NCBI RefSeq assembly: GCF_022900255.1 | Contig: NZ_JALIRM010000006.1 | Coordinates: forward strand, 62,001-126,000 | Origin: Lederbergia wuyishanensis | GTDB taxonomy: Bacteria; Bacillota; Bacilli; Bacillales; Bacillaceae_C | Direction of reading: 5' to 3' | DNA length: 64,000 bases | Part shown: positions 41,101-49,233 of the stretch, piece by piece | Position numbering within the stretch: the first letter of the stretch is position 1 | Layout: each line of letters begins with the position of its first letter | Notes under the pieces: generated by a model | Told to the model about the DNA's origin: nothing | The model's database searches: none | The model's input: the letters and a program-made list of their open reading frames with translations, nothing else | Made by a program: the position numbers and the translations under genes

Positions 41101-41529
41101 ATGAGATATTTAATAGAATTAGAGAGAATAATGTCGGTTGGCGAAAGGGTTGTAAATCAATATGAGTTAGTATTCAAAGGGGAATTAACAGATAAAAATA
41201 ATAGTACCTATCCAATTTTCCGCGGTTTAAAACCACTTGAAAGAACCCCGATTAGAAAGAGAGCAACCAGAAGATCGAAGGCATCAAATATTATCATTTC
41301 ATTCCCATTAAGTGCGAAAACATATATAAAGATGAATGTTTATAGCGATTTTAGAACGTGGCAGATTTCTGTCCTAGTCGATCTAAACAATTGGAAATTC
41401 ACTATTGAACCTTTCTACAACAATTCTATACCCTTAACATATGAAGTTAGCACCTTGATTCTTTCATCTATTGGTATTCAAAAAGGGAAAAAGATATTAA
41501 GTCTTAATGCATTATCTAATGTCAAATAA
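41101..41529 (+). CDS. Uncharacterised 142-residue protein
   Basis: Soluble, basic, no signal peptide or membrane helix. Contains an Arg/Lys-rich segment RTPIRKRATRRSKASNI near residues 52-68, and predicted beta-rich parts (NIIISFPLSAKTYIKMNV, WKFTIEPFYNN). The GGGGGAG site and consensus promoter argue that it is expressed. No family recognised. Single gene between divergent and downstream units. Confidence 0.7.
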   Translation: MRYLIELERIMSVGERVVNQYELVFKGELTDKNNSTYPIFRGLKPLERTPIRKRATRRSKASNIIISFPLSAKTYIKMNVYSDFRTWQISVLVDLNNWKFTIEPFYNNSIPLTYEVSTLILSSIGIQKGKKILSLNALSNVK

Positions 41530-41688
41530 GAATCAACAAATATTCCCTCAAGCACTTCCAACAATGACTATTCACCTACGACTTTTAGGACTGTTCTCCT
41601 ATTTCACATCACATTACTATTAAAATATCAGAATATTTCGCTACCAGAAGTATTTTGATAGAACTAATATGTAGAATGGGGGAAAATT

Positions 41689-44600
41689 ATGTTCAAGAGA
41701 AGTGCAATTCTTCTGTTCATCTTTCTTCTAACCTTCGGAAATCTATCATTTGCGAATGAGGCGACCCTACCGAAGAATGCGCAGAAGAAGCTACTGCCTA
41801 AAACGGAAGTAGTAAAAGAAACAGTAGATCTGAATGAGGAACAAAGAGTCATCGTTGAGTTAAAAGAAGAAGCCCCAATCGAAATAGCAACAAAAAAGGG
41901 CGTCAAATTTGATAAACTCGACAAAGTACAAAAAAAGCAGCTCGAAAAGGATGCAAAGGCACAACAAAAAGCTGTTAAAGAAAAGATAAAAGAAAAGAAA
42001 GTACAAGCAAAATATTTAAAAGAATTTACAACTGTAGTTAATGGATTTAGTGCTGAAATTAAGCATAAAGACATAGCACTTATTAAATCTCTTCCAGAAG
42101 TAAAATCGGTCCACATTGTAAACGAATACGAGCGACCAATCGCAACACCTGAAATGAAGTATAGTAAAGAATTAGTAGAAGCGCAAAAAGCATGGCGCGA
42201 CTATGGATTCAAAGGGGAAGGAATGGTTGTTGGGATTATCGATACAGGAATCGATCCTAGCCATCATGACATGGTACTATCCGACTCTAGTACAGCAAAA
42301 CTAACAGAACAAAAAGTAAATGAAGTAGTTACTGAAAATGGTTTACCAGGTAAATTTTACACAGAAAAAGTTCCTTATGGATATAACTATATGGATGATA
42401 ATAATGAAATTCGTGAAATTCATGCCGAAGCATCCATGCATGGAATGCACGTTGCTGGAACAGTGGGCGCGAATGGAGACGAAGACAATGGTGGAATCCT
42501 AGGGATTGCTCCAGAAACACAGCTCCTTGCATTAAAAGTTTTCGGAAATGACCCGGAAATGCAGTCAACATTCGGAGATATATATATTAAAGCGATAGAT
42601 GATGCCATTAAGCTTGGCGTTGATGTATTGAATATGAGTTTAGGTTCAACTGCAGGGTTCGTGGACCCAGAATCTCCTGAACAACAAGCGGTAAAACGTG
42701 CGGTTGAAAATGGAGTGCTGATGTCCATTTCTGCAGGAAACTCTGCACTGTTTGCAGATGGATATTTCTATCCATTAGCTTCAAATCCAGACTACGGTGT
42801 AAGCGGATCGCCAGGAGTATCATACGATTCCTTGCAAGTTGCATCATTTGAAAACTCATTTATGCAAGTAGATGAACTTCAATACACAATCGATAGTGCT
42901 GAAGGTTCAGCGGCATTCTTATCAGCAAGCAAAACCCATCCGAATGATTTTGTACAAAAGACATTCGAAGTGGTGGAAGCAGGAATAGGAGCACCTGAAG
43001 ATTTTAAAGGGAAAGATGTAAAAGGTAAGTTTGCAATCGTACAACGTGGTGTGCTTGCTTTTACAGATAAAGCTCTAAATGCTCAAGCTGCAGGTGCTGA
43101 AGGAGTTATCATTTACAATAACGCTGATGGCATTGTCAACATGGCGACAGATGATGCAATCAACATTCCACAACTATTCATGTTAAAGAGCGACGGAGAT
43201 AAATTAGCAGCTGCCTTAAAAAGTGGACAAGCTGTAACAGTAACATTTAATGGGAAAACAACGAAAATTGATAATCCATCTGCTGGACAAATGAGTGATT
43301 TCTCATCATGGGGACTTACACCAGATCTTGATTTTAAACCAGAAATTACTGCACCAGGTGGACAAATCCTATCAACATTAAATGATAATAAATATGGTTT
43401 AATGAGCGGTACATCAATGGCTGCCCCGCATGTCTCAGGTGGAGGTGCCCTTATACTTCAACGTGTTGAAGAAGAATTCGGACTTCAAAATTCTGACCGA
43501 ATTTTAAGAGCTAAAAATTTACTAATGAACACTGCCAAACCAGTTGAATTTGACGAAGGGCAAAAAGTTTCTCCACGCCGTCAAGGTGCAGGATTGATGC
43601 AGCTTCATGCAGCACTTTCTACACCAGTAATGGTGACTGAAGCAAAAACAAAAGAAGCAAAAGTTGCGTTAAAACAAGTAACAGAAAATAAAGTGACATT
43701 CGAATTAGTAGCAGAGAACTTCTCAGATCAAGATGCTACGTATGATGTGAAGGCGAACGTTCAAACGGATGCATTCGCTAAAGTTGGTTCAGACGTAGTA
43801 GTTGCACCTAATTTAATCGGAGCACTTAATCTTGATCAATATGCTGACGTAACTGTAAATGGGGAAGAAGTTAGCTCAGTGACAGTTCCAGCGAAAGGAA
43901 CAGCAAATATTTCCGTAACAGTTGATGTAAGTGCAATTGATGCTACTCTTGCATCCAGCTTCACAAATGGATACTGGTTAGAAGGATTCGTCACATTAAC
44001 AGATCCAACTGACACGAACCCAGAATTATCTGTTCCATATGTAGGATTTAAAGGGGAATGGGATAAAGCTCCGATTTTTGACAAGCCATTGTGGGATGGT
44101 GACACCTATTATGGTTATACAGGAGTTGTGACTTCCCAAGGAAAAGATAACTATGGATTCCTTGGAGAGGATCTAAACACAGGAGATATTGATCCGAAGA
44201 AAATCTCCTTCTCTCCAAACGGAGATGGAACTCAAGACGATGCGCTTATTATCTTGTCCTTCCTTCGAAATGCAAAAGAAGTGAAGTTCAATGTGCTAGA
44301 TGCTAATGAAAAGGTTGTTAGAACGATTACAACTGAATCATTCGTGAAAAAGAATTATTACGATGGTGGTAAAGCGCCGATGTATTCCTTATCCGCATCT
44401 CGTATATGGGACGGAAAAATCAATGGAAAACAAGCACCTGAAGGCAACTATTACTTACAAGCTTCGGCAGTCATTGACTTCCCAGGAGCGAAATGGCAAT
44501 CAATCAATATACCGGTACTTCTTGATGTGACTGCACCAGAAGTGAATGCAAGCCTCAATGCTGAAACACAAAAAGTAACAGTAGAAGCTAATGATAATGG

Positions 44601-45354
44601 AAGCGGCCTTGCATATTGGGATATTCTAGTTGATGGTAAATCCATCCTTGATAAACCATACACAGCAGGCGAAACGGAGCATCAGCTCACAAAACGCTTA
44701 AGTCCTGAACAAACATTAACTGTCGTAGCAGTTGACTATGCTGGGAACAAAACGGAAGCAGCAGTAAGTGAAGGAAAAGACGTAACTGTTCCAGATCTTC
44801 ATCTATTAACTCCTGAATTCCTTGGCGTCGCTTCAAAAAGTGACATCGTGTTCTCAGGCTATGTAAAAGACAAATCAGGCGTTAAAGAAGTGACGGTTGA
44901 TGGTCAAAAAGCAAAGCTCACATATAACGCTGAAAAAGATCAATACGATTTCTCTATCACATTAAAATACAAAAAAGATGGCTACTACCAAGCCAAAATT
45001 AGAGCAGTGGATAACGCCGGAAACGATACAGAAATCGCTCGCTACTTCTTCGTTGATACAACAAAGGCAAAGCTAAAAGTAAAGGCGAAAAACAACGTTG
45101 AAGAAGATACAATCACCGTATCAGCCGACATTACTGACAATTTCGACGCAATCCGTCTCTACGTTAATGGCAGCGAAGTTTTCAAAAACGAACTTTCCGA
45201 GCCATACAGCATGAAGGAGTTCAAAAGAACAATTGACGGCATTGAGCTACAGCTTGAAGAAGGTAATAACGCTTTCGAATTCAAAGTGGTTGACCTTGCC
45301 GGCAATGAAACGGTAGAAAAGGTAACGATTAAGAAGAAGAGTAAGAAGAAGTAA
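41689..45354 (+). CDS. Secreted S8 serine protease (Vpr-like subtilase)
   Basis: 1221 residues: signal peptide (about 1-23), I9 inhibitor propeptide (about 50-150), and subtilase domain with Asp185 (IIDTGIDP), His251 (HGMHVAG) and Ser576 (SGTSMAAPH). A PA domain is inserted between His and Ser (about 400-530). Downstream come a Fn3-like domain, an FSPNGDGTQDD segment, and several bacterial Ig-like repeats (LDVTAPEV, VDYAGN, VDNAGN, VDLAGN). It ends in a Lys-rich tail (KKKSKKK). No LPXTG or CWB2 anchor; surface retention, if any, may be electrostatic. Confidence 0.92.
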   Translation: MFKRSAILLFIFLLTFGNLSFANEATLPKNAQKKLLPKTEVVKETVDLNEEQRVIVELKEEAPIEIATKKGVKFDKLDKVQKKQLEKDAKAQQKAVKEKIKEKKVQAKYLKEFTTVVNGFSAEIKHKDIALIKSLPEVKSVHIVNEYERPIATPEMKYSKELVEAQKAWRDYGFKGEGMVVGIIDTGIDPSHHDMVLSDSSTAKLTEQKVNEVVTENGLPGKFYTEKVPYGYNYMDDNNEIREIHAEASMHGMHVAGTVGANGDEDNGGILGIAPETQLLALKVFGNDPEMQSTFGDIYIKAIDDAIKLGVDVLNMSLGSTAGFVDPESPEQQAVKRAVENGVLMSISAGNSALFADGYFYPLASNPDYGVSGSPGVSYDSLQVASFENSFMQVDELQYTIDSAEGSAAFLSASKTHPNDFVQKTFEVVEAGIGAPEDFKGKDVKGKFAIVQRGVLAFTDKALNAQAAGAEGVIIYNNADGIVNMATDDAINIPQLFMLKSDGDKLAAALKSGQAVTVTFNGKTTKIDNPSAGQMSDFSSWGLTPDLDFKPEITAPGGQILSTLNDNKYGLMSGTSMAAPHVSGGGALILQRVEEEFGLQNSDRILRAKNLLMNTAKPVEFDEGQKVSPRRQGAGLMQLHAALSTPVMVTEAKTKEAKVALKQVTENKVTFELVAENFSDQDATYDVKANVQTDAFAKVGSDVVVAPNLIGALNLDQYADVTVNGEEVSSVTVPAKGTANISVTVDVSAIDATLASSFTNGYWLEGFVTLTDPTDTNPELSVPYVGFKGEWDKAPIFDKPLWDGDTYYGYTGVVTSQGKDNYGFLGEDLNTGDIDPKKISFSPNGDGTQDDALIILSFLRNAKEVKFNVLDANEKVVRTITTESFVKKNYYDGGKAPMYSLSASRIWDGKINGKQAPEGNYYLQASAVIDFPGAKWQSINIPVLLDVTAPEVNASLNAETQKVTVEANDNGSGLAYWDILVDGKSILDKPYTAGETEHQLTKRLSPEQTLTVVAVDYAGNKTEAAVSEGKDVTVPDLHLLTPEFLGVASKSDIVFSGYVKDKSGVKEVTVDGQKAKLTYNAEKDQYDFSITLKYKKDGYYQAKIRAVDNAGNDTEIARYFFVDTTKAKLKVKAKNNVEEDTITVSADITDNFDAIRLYVNGSEVFKNELSEPYSMKEFKRTIDGIELQLEEGNNAFEFKVVDLAGNETVEKVTIKKKSKKK

Positions 45355-45413
45355 AGATTTGTAAAAAGATGTAACGAATGCTTGGCTATATACGTCTAAT
45401 TAATTAGCCACAT

Positions 45414-45447
45414 AAAACCGGCCTCCGTGTGCGAGTGCCGGTTTTTT
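45414..45447 (+). terminator. Terminator of the subtilase gene
   Basis: AAAACCGGC (45414-45422) pairs with GCCGGTTTT (45437-45445), with T following. Confidence 0.85.
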
Positions 45448-45632
45448 AAAGCGGTGTTCCTTAAGGGGCAATTCCAAGAGCAGTTATTTAAAAGCAAAAA
45501 CCGTTTCAGAACATTTAATTGTCGAAGGGAGCGCGTTACATATTCCCTATCTTTAATAAAAAATGTTATTCATCCATTTGTATGCTAAAATTCTATCCAT
45601 GTACATTAATGGCTTGAAAGAGGTTGCAACAT

Positions 45633-46364
45633 ATGGGTACTAAAAACTTTGGCAATATTAAAGTCGATGTTATGACAAGTGATGAAGTTCTAACAGACAT
45701 AACCAACAGAATAGAGAATCGCAAAAAGTTTAAATTATTTTTTCTAAACGCACATTGTTTTAATCTTTCACAACAAAACAAGGAATATGCAACAAATTTA
45801 AATAATGCAGATTACGTTTTAAATGATGGAATTGGGGTAGAAATTGGGGCAAAGGTATTAGGATTTTCGTTCAAGGAAAATTTAAATGGAACCGATTTAA
45901 CTCCAAGAATATTAGCCCTTGCTGCAAAAAATGATTATAAAGTTTATTTACTAGGTGCCGGCCCTGGGGTAGCTGAAAAAGCTGCTGGAAATTTTAAAAA
46001 ACAATATCCCAATATTGATATTGTTGGAATTCAAGATGGATATTTTAAAGATACAGAAAAAGTTATTGAGAATATTAATAATGCAAAACCTGATATATTA
46101 ATTGTCGCGCTTGGTGTTCCATATCAAGAAAATTGGATATCAGACTATTTTTCAAAAATAGATGCAAAGCTTTTTATGGGAGTAGGGGCCTTTTTAGACT
46201 TTTCTTCCGAACGCGTAAAGCGCGCACCGGAAATTTTACTGAAAGCTCGGTTAGAATGGGTATTCAGGCTTATTAATGAACCAACGAGGTTATGGAAAAG
46301 GACGATAATTGGAGTTCCTTTATTTTTTTACTATGTGATAAAAAGTAAGTTTTCATCTAAATAA
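45633..46364 (+). CDS. tagA: N-acetylmannosaminyltransferase TagA/TarA
   Basis: Adds ManNAc to undecaprenyl-PP-GlcNAc in the WTA linkage unit, at the cytoplasmic membrane face. 243 residues, WecG/TagA/CpsF family. The catalytic-region LNDGIGVEIGAKVLG, the VYLLGAGPGVAEKAA motif and LGVPYQENW are present. The ATG at 45633 is preferred over an in-frame TTG at 45624, because AAAGAGG is nearer the right distance. First gene of the WTA region; tagO follows after 316 bp. Confidence 0.95.
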   Translation: MGTKNFGNIKVDVMTSDEVLTDITNRIENRKKFKLFFLNAHCFNLSQQNKEYATNLNNADYVLNDGIGVEIGAKVLGFSFKENLNGTDLTPRILALAAKNDYKVYLLGAGPGVAEKAAGNFKKQYPNIDIVGIQDGYFKDTEKVIENINNAKPDILIVALGVPYQENWISDYFSKIDAKLFMGVGAFLDFSSERVKRAPEILLKARLEWVFRLINEPTRLWKRTIIGVPLFFYYVIKSKFSSK

Positions 46365-46680
46365 CGATAAGTAATTAGAAGCTAAATTGCTGTATGGATG
46401 AAAGACTTAATTGTTAAATATTAGTGAAGTAATGATGGGGTATTTTACATAATTTGGTGGAAGTTATGATTTTATTGATGAAACTTGAACCTGTATTGAT
46501 GAAACGTACTTCCCAATTTTGGGAAATTCAAAGTCTAGTTGATATCTAGCTTTAACTCGTATACTATTAGAGTGGTAAAATATTAATCTTTCCATTACAT
46601 TATTTTTACATAAAAGTAATCAAAATTGGTGACTAAGTTTTCAAATTTACGAAATATTAACAGTAAGGGAGGTTGACAAA
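46365..46680. promoter_or_regulatory. tagA-tagO gap: direct repeat, palindrome and probable tagO promoter
   Basis: ATTGATGAAAC occurs twice, 21 bp apart (46474-46484 and 46495-46505). Next comes the palindrome TTCCCAA-TT-TTGGGAA (46510-46525), then a promoter TTGATA (46539-46544), 17 bp, TACTAT (46562-46567). The palindrome has no U run after it, so it may be an operator rather than a terminator. Confidence 0.4.
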
Positions 46681-47739
46681 ATGGAATATCTATATTTAAT
46701 TATTTGTTTTGTTGCCTCAATCATTATTACACCTTTTGTAAAAAAGCTGGCATTGAGATACAAAATAACAGATAAGCCAAATCATAGAAAAGTCCATAAC
46801 AAAGTCATGCCCCGACTCGGCGGGTTAGCTATTTATTTAAGTTTTATTATCGGACTTATCATTTCAAGGCAAGATAGTCCATACTTATTGTCGATTATTA
46901 TTGGAAGTGCGATTATTGTGATCACCGGTATTCTTGACGATAAATTTACTTTACCTCCAAGGTATAAACTCATTGGTCAATTTTTAGCCGCAATCGTCGC
47001 AATTCGAGGTGGATTTGATCTTGAATTCATTAACCTTCCTTTCGGCGGAAAATTAGAATTCGGATACTTTATTATACCGATTACGCTACTTTGGATCATC
47101 GGAATTACGAACGCTATTAATTTAATTGATGGTTTGGATGGCCTTGCAGCAGGTGTATCAGCGATTGCACTTATAACATTGAGCATTATGGCCTTTATAC
47201 AGGGAGATATTTTCGTATTAACGATTGCTCTTATTATATTAGGTAGTACACTCGGATTTTTATTATTCAATTTTTACCCAGCAAAAATATTTATGGGTGA
47301 TTCTGGGGCACTGTTCCTCGGCTATATGATAGCAGTACTTTCACTATTAGGTTTTAAAAATGTAACATTCTTCTCATTTGTAATACCTATTATTATTCTC
47401 GGAGTCCCAATATCGGATACATTCTTTGCAATCATCCGAAGAATCATTAACAAACAGCCGATCTCATCTCCGGACAGGTACCACTTACATCATCGATTAT
47501 TAAGCACTGGATTCTCACATCAGCAAGCAGTGCTCGTAATATATGCCATTGCCATCATGTTTAGCCTTGCAGCTGTCTTATTTTCAATGGCAACCGTGTG
47601 GGGATCCTTAATCATTATAGTAGTCCTATTGTTCGCGATTGAATTATTTGTAGAAGTGATGGGCTTAGTCGGAAAAGATTATAAACCATTATTAAAATTT
47701 ATGAGACCGAAAGCATCGAGTCGGATTAATGATCGATGA
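46681..47739 (+). CDS. tagO: UDP-GlcNAc:undecaprenyl-phosphate GlcNAc-1-phosphate transferase
   Basis: Starts WTA synthesis by loading GlcNAc-1-P onto undecaprenyl phosphate. 352 residues, about 11 membrane helices, MraY/WecA family. Conserved loops: HNKVMPRLGGLAIY, ILDDKF (catalytic Asp pair), NLIDGLDGLAAG, MGDSGALFLGY and the His motif HLHHRLL. GGGAGGTTGACAAA precedes the ATG. Mono-cistronic; the terminator lies right behind it. Confidence 0.96.
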   Translation: MEYLYLIICFVASIIITPFVKKLALRYKITDKPNHRKVHNKVMPRLGGLAIYLSFIIGLIISRQDSPYLLSIIIGSAIIVITGILDDKFTLPPRYKLIGQFLAAIVAIRGGFDLEFINLPFGGKLEFGYFIIPITLLWIIGITNAINLIDGLDGLAAGVSAIALITLSIMAFIQGDIFVLTIALIILGSTLGFLLFNFYPAKIFMGDSGALFLGYMIAVLSLLGFKNVTFFSFVIPIIILGVPISDTFFAIIRRIINKQPISSPDRYHLHHRLLSTGFSHQQAVLVIYAIAIMFSLAAVLFSMATVWGSLIIIVVLLFAIELFVEVMGLVGKDYKPLLKFMRPKASSRINDR

Positions 47740-47740
47740 T

Positions 47741-47778
47741 AAAACAAGAGCAGGCAATTAATGCTTTTGTTTTTTTTT
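47741..47778 (+). terminator. Terminator of tagO
   Basis: AAAACAAGAGCA (47741-47752) pairs with TGCTTTTGTTTT (47762-47773) with one wobble, then more T. Confidence 0.85.
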
Positions 47779-47883
47779 ACGAAAGTTTTATAAAAAATGA
47801 ATAGTTCGTCATATATACCTAAATAAATTATTTAGACGACAAACTTGTTCCAATTTAGAATTTGTAAAGAAATAGCCCACAAT

Positions 47884-47918
47884 AAAAGTCTAGCCCAATA
47901 ATTAAGGACTAGACTTTT
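47884..47918. terminator. Symmetric terminator between tagO and the LCP gene
   Basis: AAAAGTCTAG (47884-47893) pairs with CTAGACTTTT (47909-47918). It lies directly after the minus-strand LCP stop and serves mainly that gene. Confidence 0.85.
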
Positions 47919-47921
47919 AGA

Positions 47922-48971
47922 TCATTCTTTATCTCCTTCTTGTGAGTTGTTGCTAGGATTAGCAACGCTGTTTGTAGCAGGAATGGTAGTAATGTCTAAA
48001 TGCTGTTTAAGCGTAGTTTTTGTCTCGGCAAGCGCATTCTCATCAAGCTGCCAGTAGTATACGTTTTTACCGCTACTATTTGGAATGTAGCTGTCAAAAC
48101 CTTCAAGAGTCATCGTATCAATTGTAAGGTGACTTGCAACCCCGTAATCGATAAAAGATTTTATTTCATCAAATGTCATATCTGTTTTCATATTCGCACC
48201 AATAGCATCGATAACTTGACCGTATTTAACAACTGAAGTTCCGGAAGCTGCTTTTTTTACAATGGCCTTCATAATTTCTTGTTGTCTTTTTCCGCGTTCA
48301 ATATCATTATCTCTCTTTCTTGTTCTGGCGAATGCAAGAGCTTCCTCGCCATTTAAGGTTTGCAAGCCTGGTTCTAATGATATTGCATCTGCTTTATCCT
48401 TTGAGTTTTGCTCGGAAAATGCAAATGGAACATCGATATCCACTCCACCAAGTGCATCAATAATTTCCATGAATGCTTCGAAGTCTACGCGTACATAATA
48501 ATCAACTGGTATATCTAATAGCTGTTCGACAGTTTCAATCGTGGCCTTCGGACCACCATATGCGTGTGCGTGGTTGATTTTTGTGGAATAGCCTACTTCA
48601 TCAATATACACATAAGAATCACGCGGTATAGAAAGGAGTTTGACCGATTTTTCTTTTTCATTCAACGTTGCAAGCAAAAGAGCATCGGATCGAGTATGGT
48701 CTCCTTGACTACGTTTTTCACTGTCGTCAATACCAATAAAAAGAATTGAGACATTATCAATTTTTGGATCAACCTTTTTCTCACGTAGAACAGACTTACC
48801 AGCGCGGTCATCATGATATGATTCTGCCATCATGTTTTCTGCTTTAATGTATAGATGAATTCCGTAACTTATACCTAAAGAAGCGATAAGAAGAATTGGA
48901 AACACCAAAAACCAAAATATCCTTTTTCGGCTTCTTTTCTTTTTATTTAGCTTTATTTGCTGTCTTCCCAT
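47922..48971 (-). CDS. tagU: LytR-CpsA-Psr (LCP) teichoic acid transferase
   Basis: Attaches WTA from its lipid carrier to peptidoglycan. 349 residues: basic N-terminus, one membrane helix (about 18-40), and an LCP domain with DHTRSDALLLATLN, LLSIPRDSYVYI, KINHAHAYGG and FARTRKRDNDIERGKRQQ (the Arg/Asp residues that bind the pyrophosphate lipid). Divergent from a lytB-lytC pair, exactly the context of B. subtilis lytR (tagU). AAAGGAG precedes the ATG. Confidence 0.93.
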   Translation of the reverse strand: MGRQQIKLNKKKRSRKRIFWFLVFPILLIASLGISYGIHLYIKAENMMAESYHDDRAGKSVLREKKVDPKIDNVSILFIGIDDSEKRSQGDHTRSDALLLATLNEKEKSVKLLSIPRDSYVYIDEVGYSTKINHAHAYGGPKATIETVEQLLDIPVDYYVRVDFEAFMEIIDALGGVDIDVPFAFSEQNSKDKADAISLEPGLQTLNGEEALAFARTRKRDNDIERGKRQQEIMKAIVKKAASGTSVVKYGQVIDAIGANMKTDMTFDEIKSFIDYGVASHLTIDTMTLEGFDSYIPNSSGKNVYYWQLDENALAETKTTLKQHLDITTIPATNSVANPSNNSQEGDKE

Positions 48972-49140
48972 TAAGGTAAACTCCTTTATTTATGAATTCA
49001 TAATGAAGGTTTCGTTAAGAAAATGTAAATATGCTAACCTTTATAATACTATGTTTTGGTGAAGAGGTAAAATACATTTTCAAGGAAAAAATCTTACTTA
49101 GCTGTTTATACTAATATCAGAATTCTACAAACACATATCA

Positions 49141-49196
49141 TTTTCCCCAAGTTTTTACAAATTTTTCCCCAGTTTCTAATATTTCTATGCTATAAT
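49141..49196 (+). promoter_or_regulatory. lytBC upstream region: phased direct repeats and extended -10
   Basis: TTTTCCCC occurs at 49141-49148 and 49163-49170, 22 bp apart, each followed by A(A)GTTT. An extended -10 TGCTATAAT (49188-49196) lies right after, without a good -35, so an activator at the repeats is plausible. No SigD-type promoter (as known for B. subtilis lytABC) was seen. Confidence 0.45.
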
Positions 49197-49233
49197 AATA
49201 GAAAATAAAAATAGGGGGAAGGGAGTAGAAACA

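Noticed and set aside
41664-42116. 150-codon minus-strand frame opposite the subtilase propeptide
   Set aside because: Low-complexity Phe/Ser/Cys-rich product mirrors the Lys/Glu-rich coding strand; no start signals.
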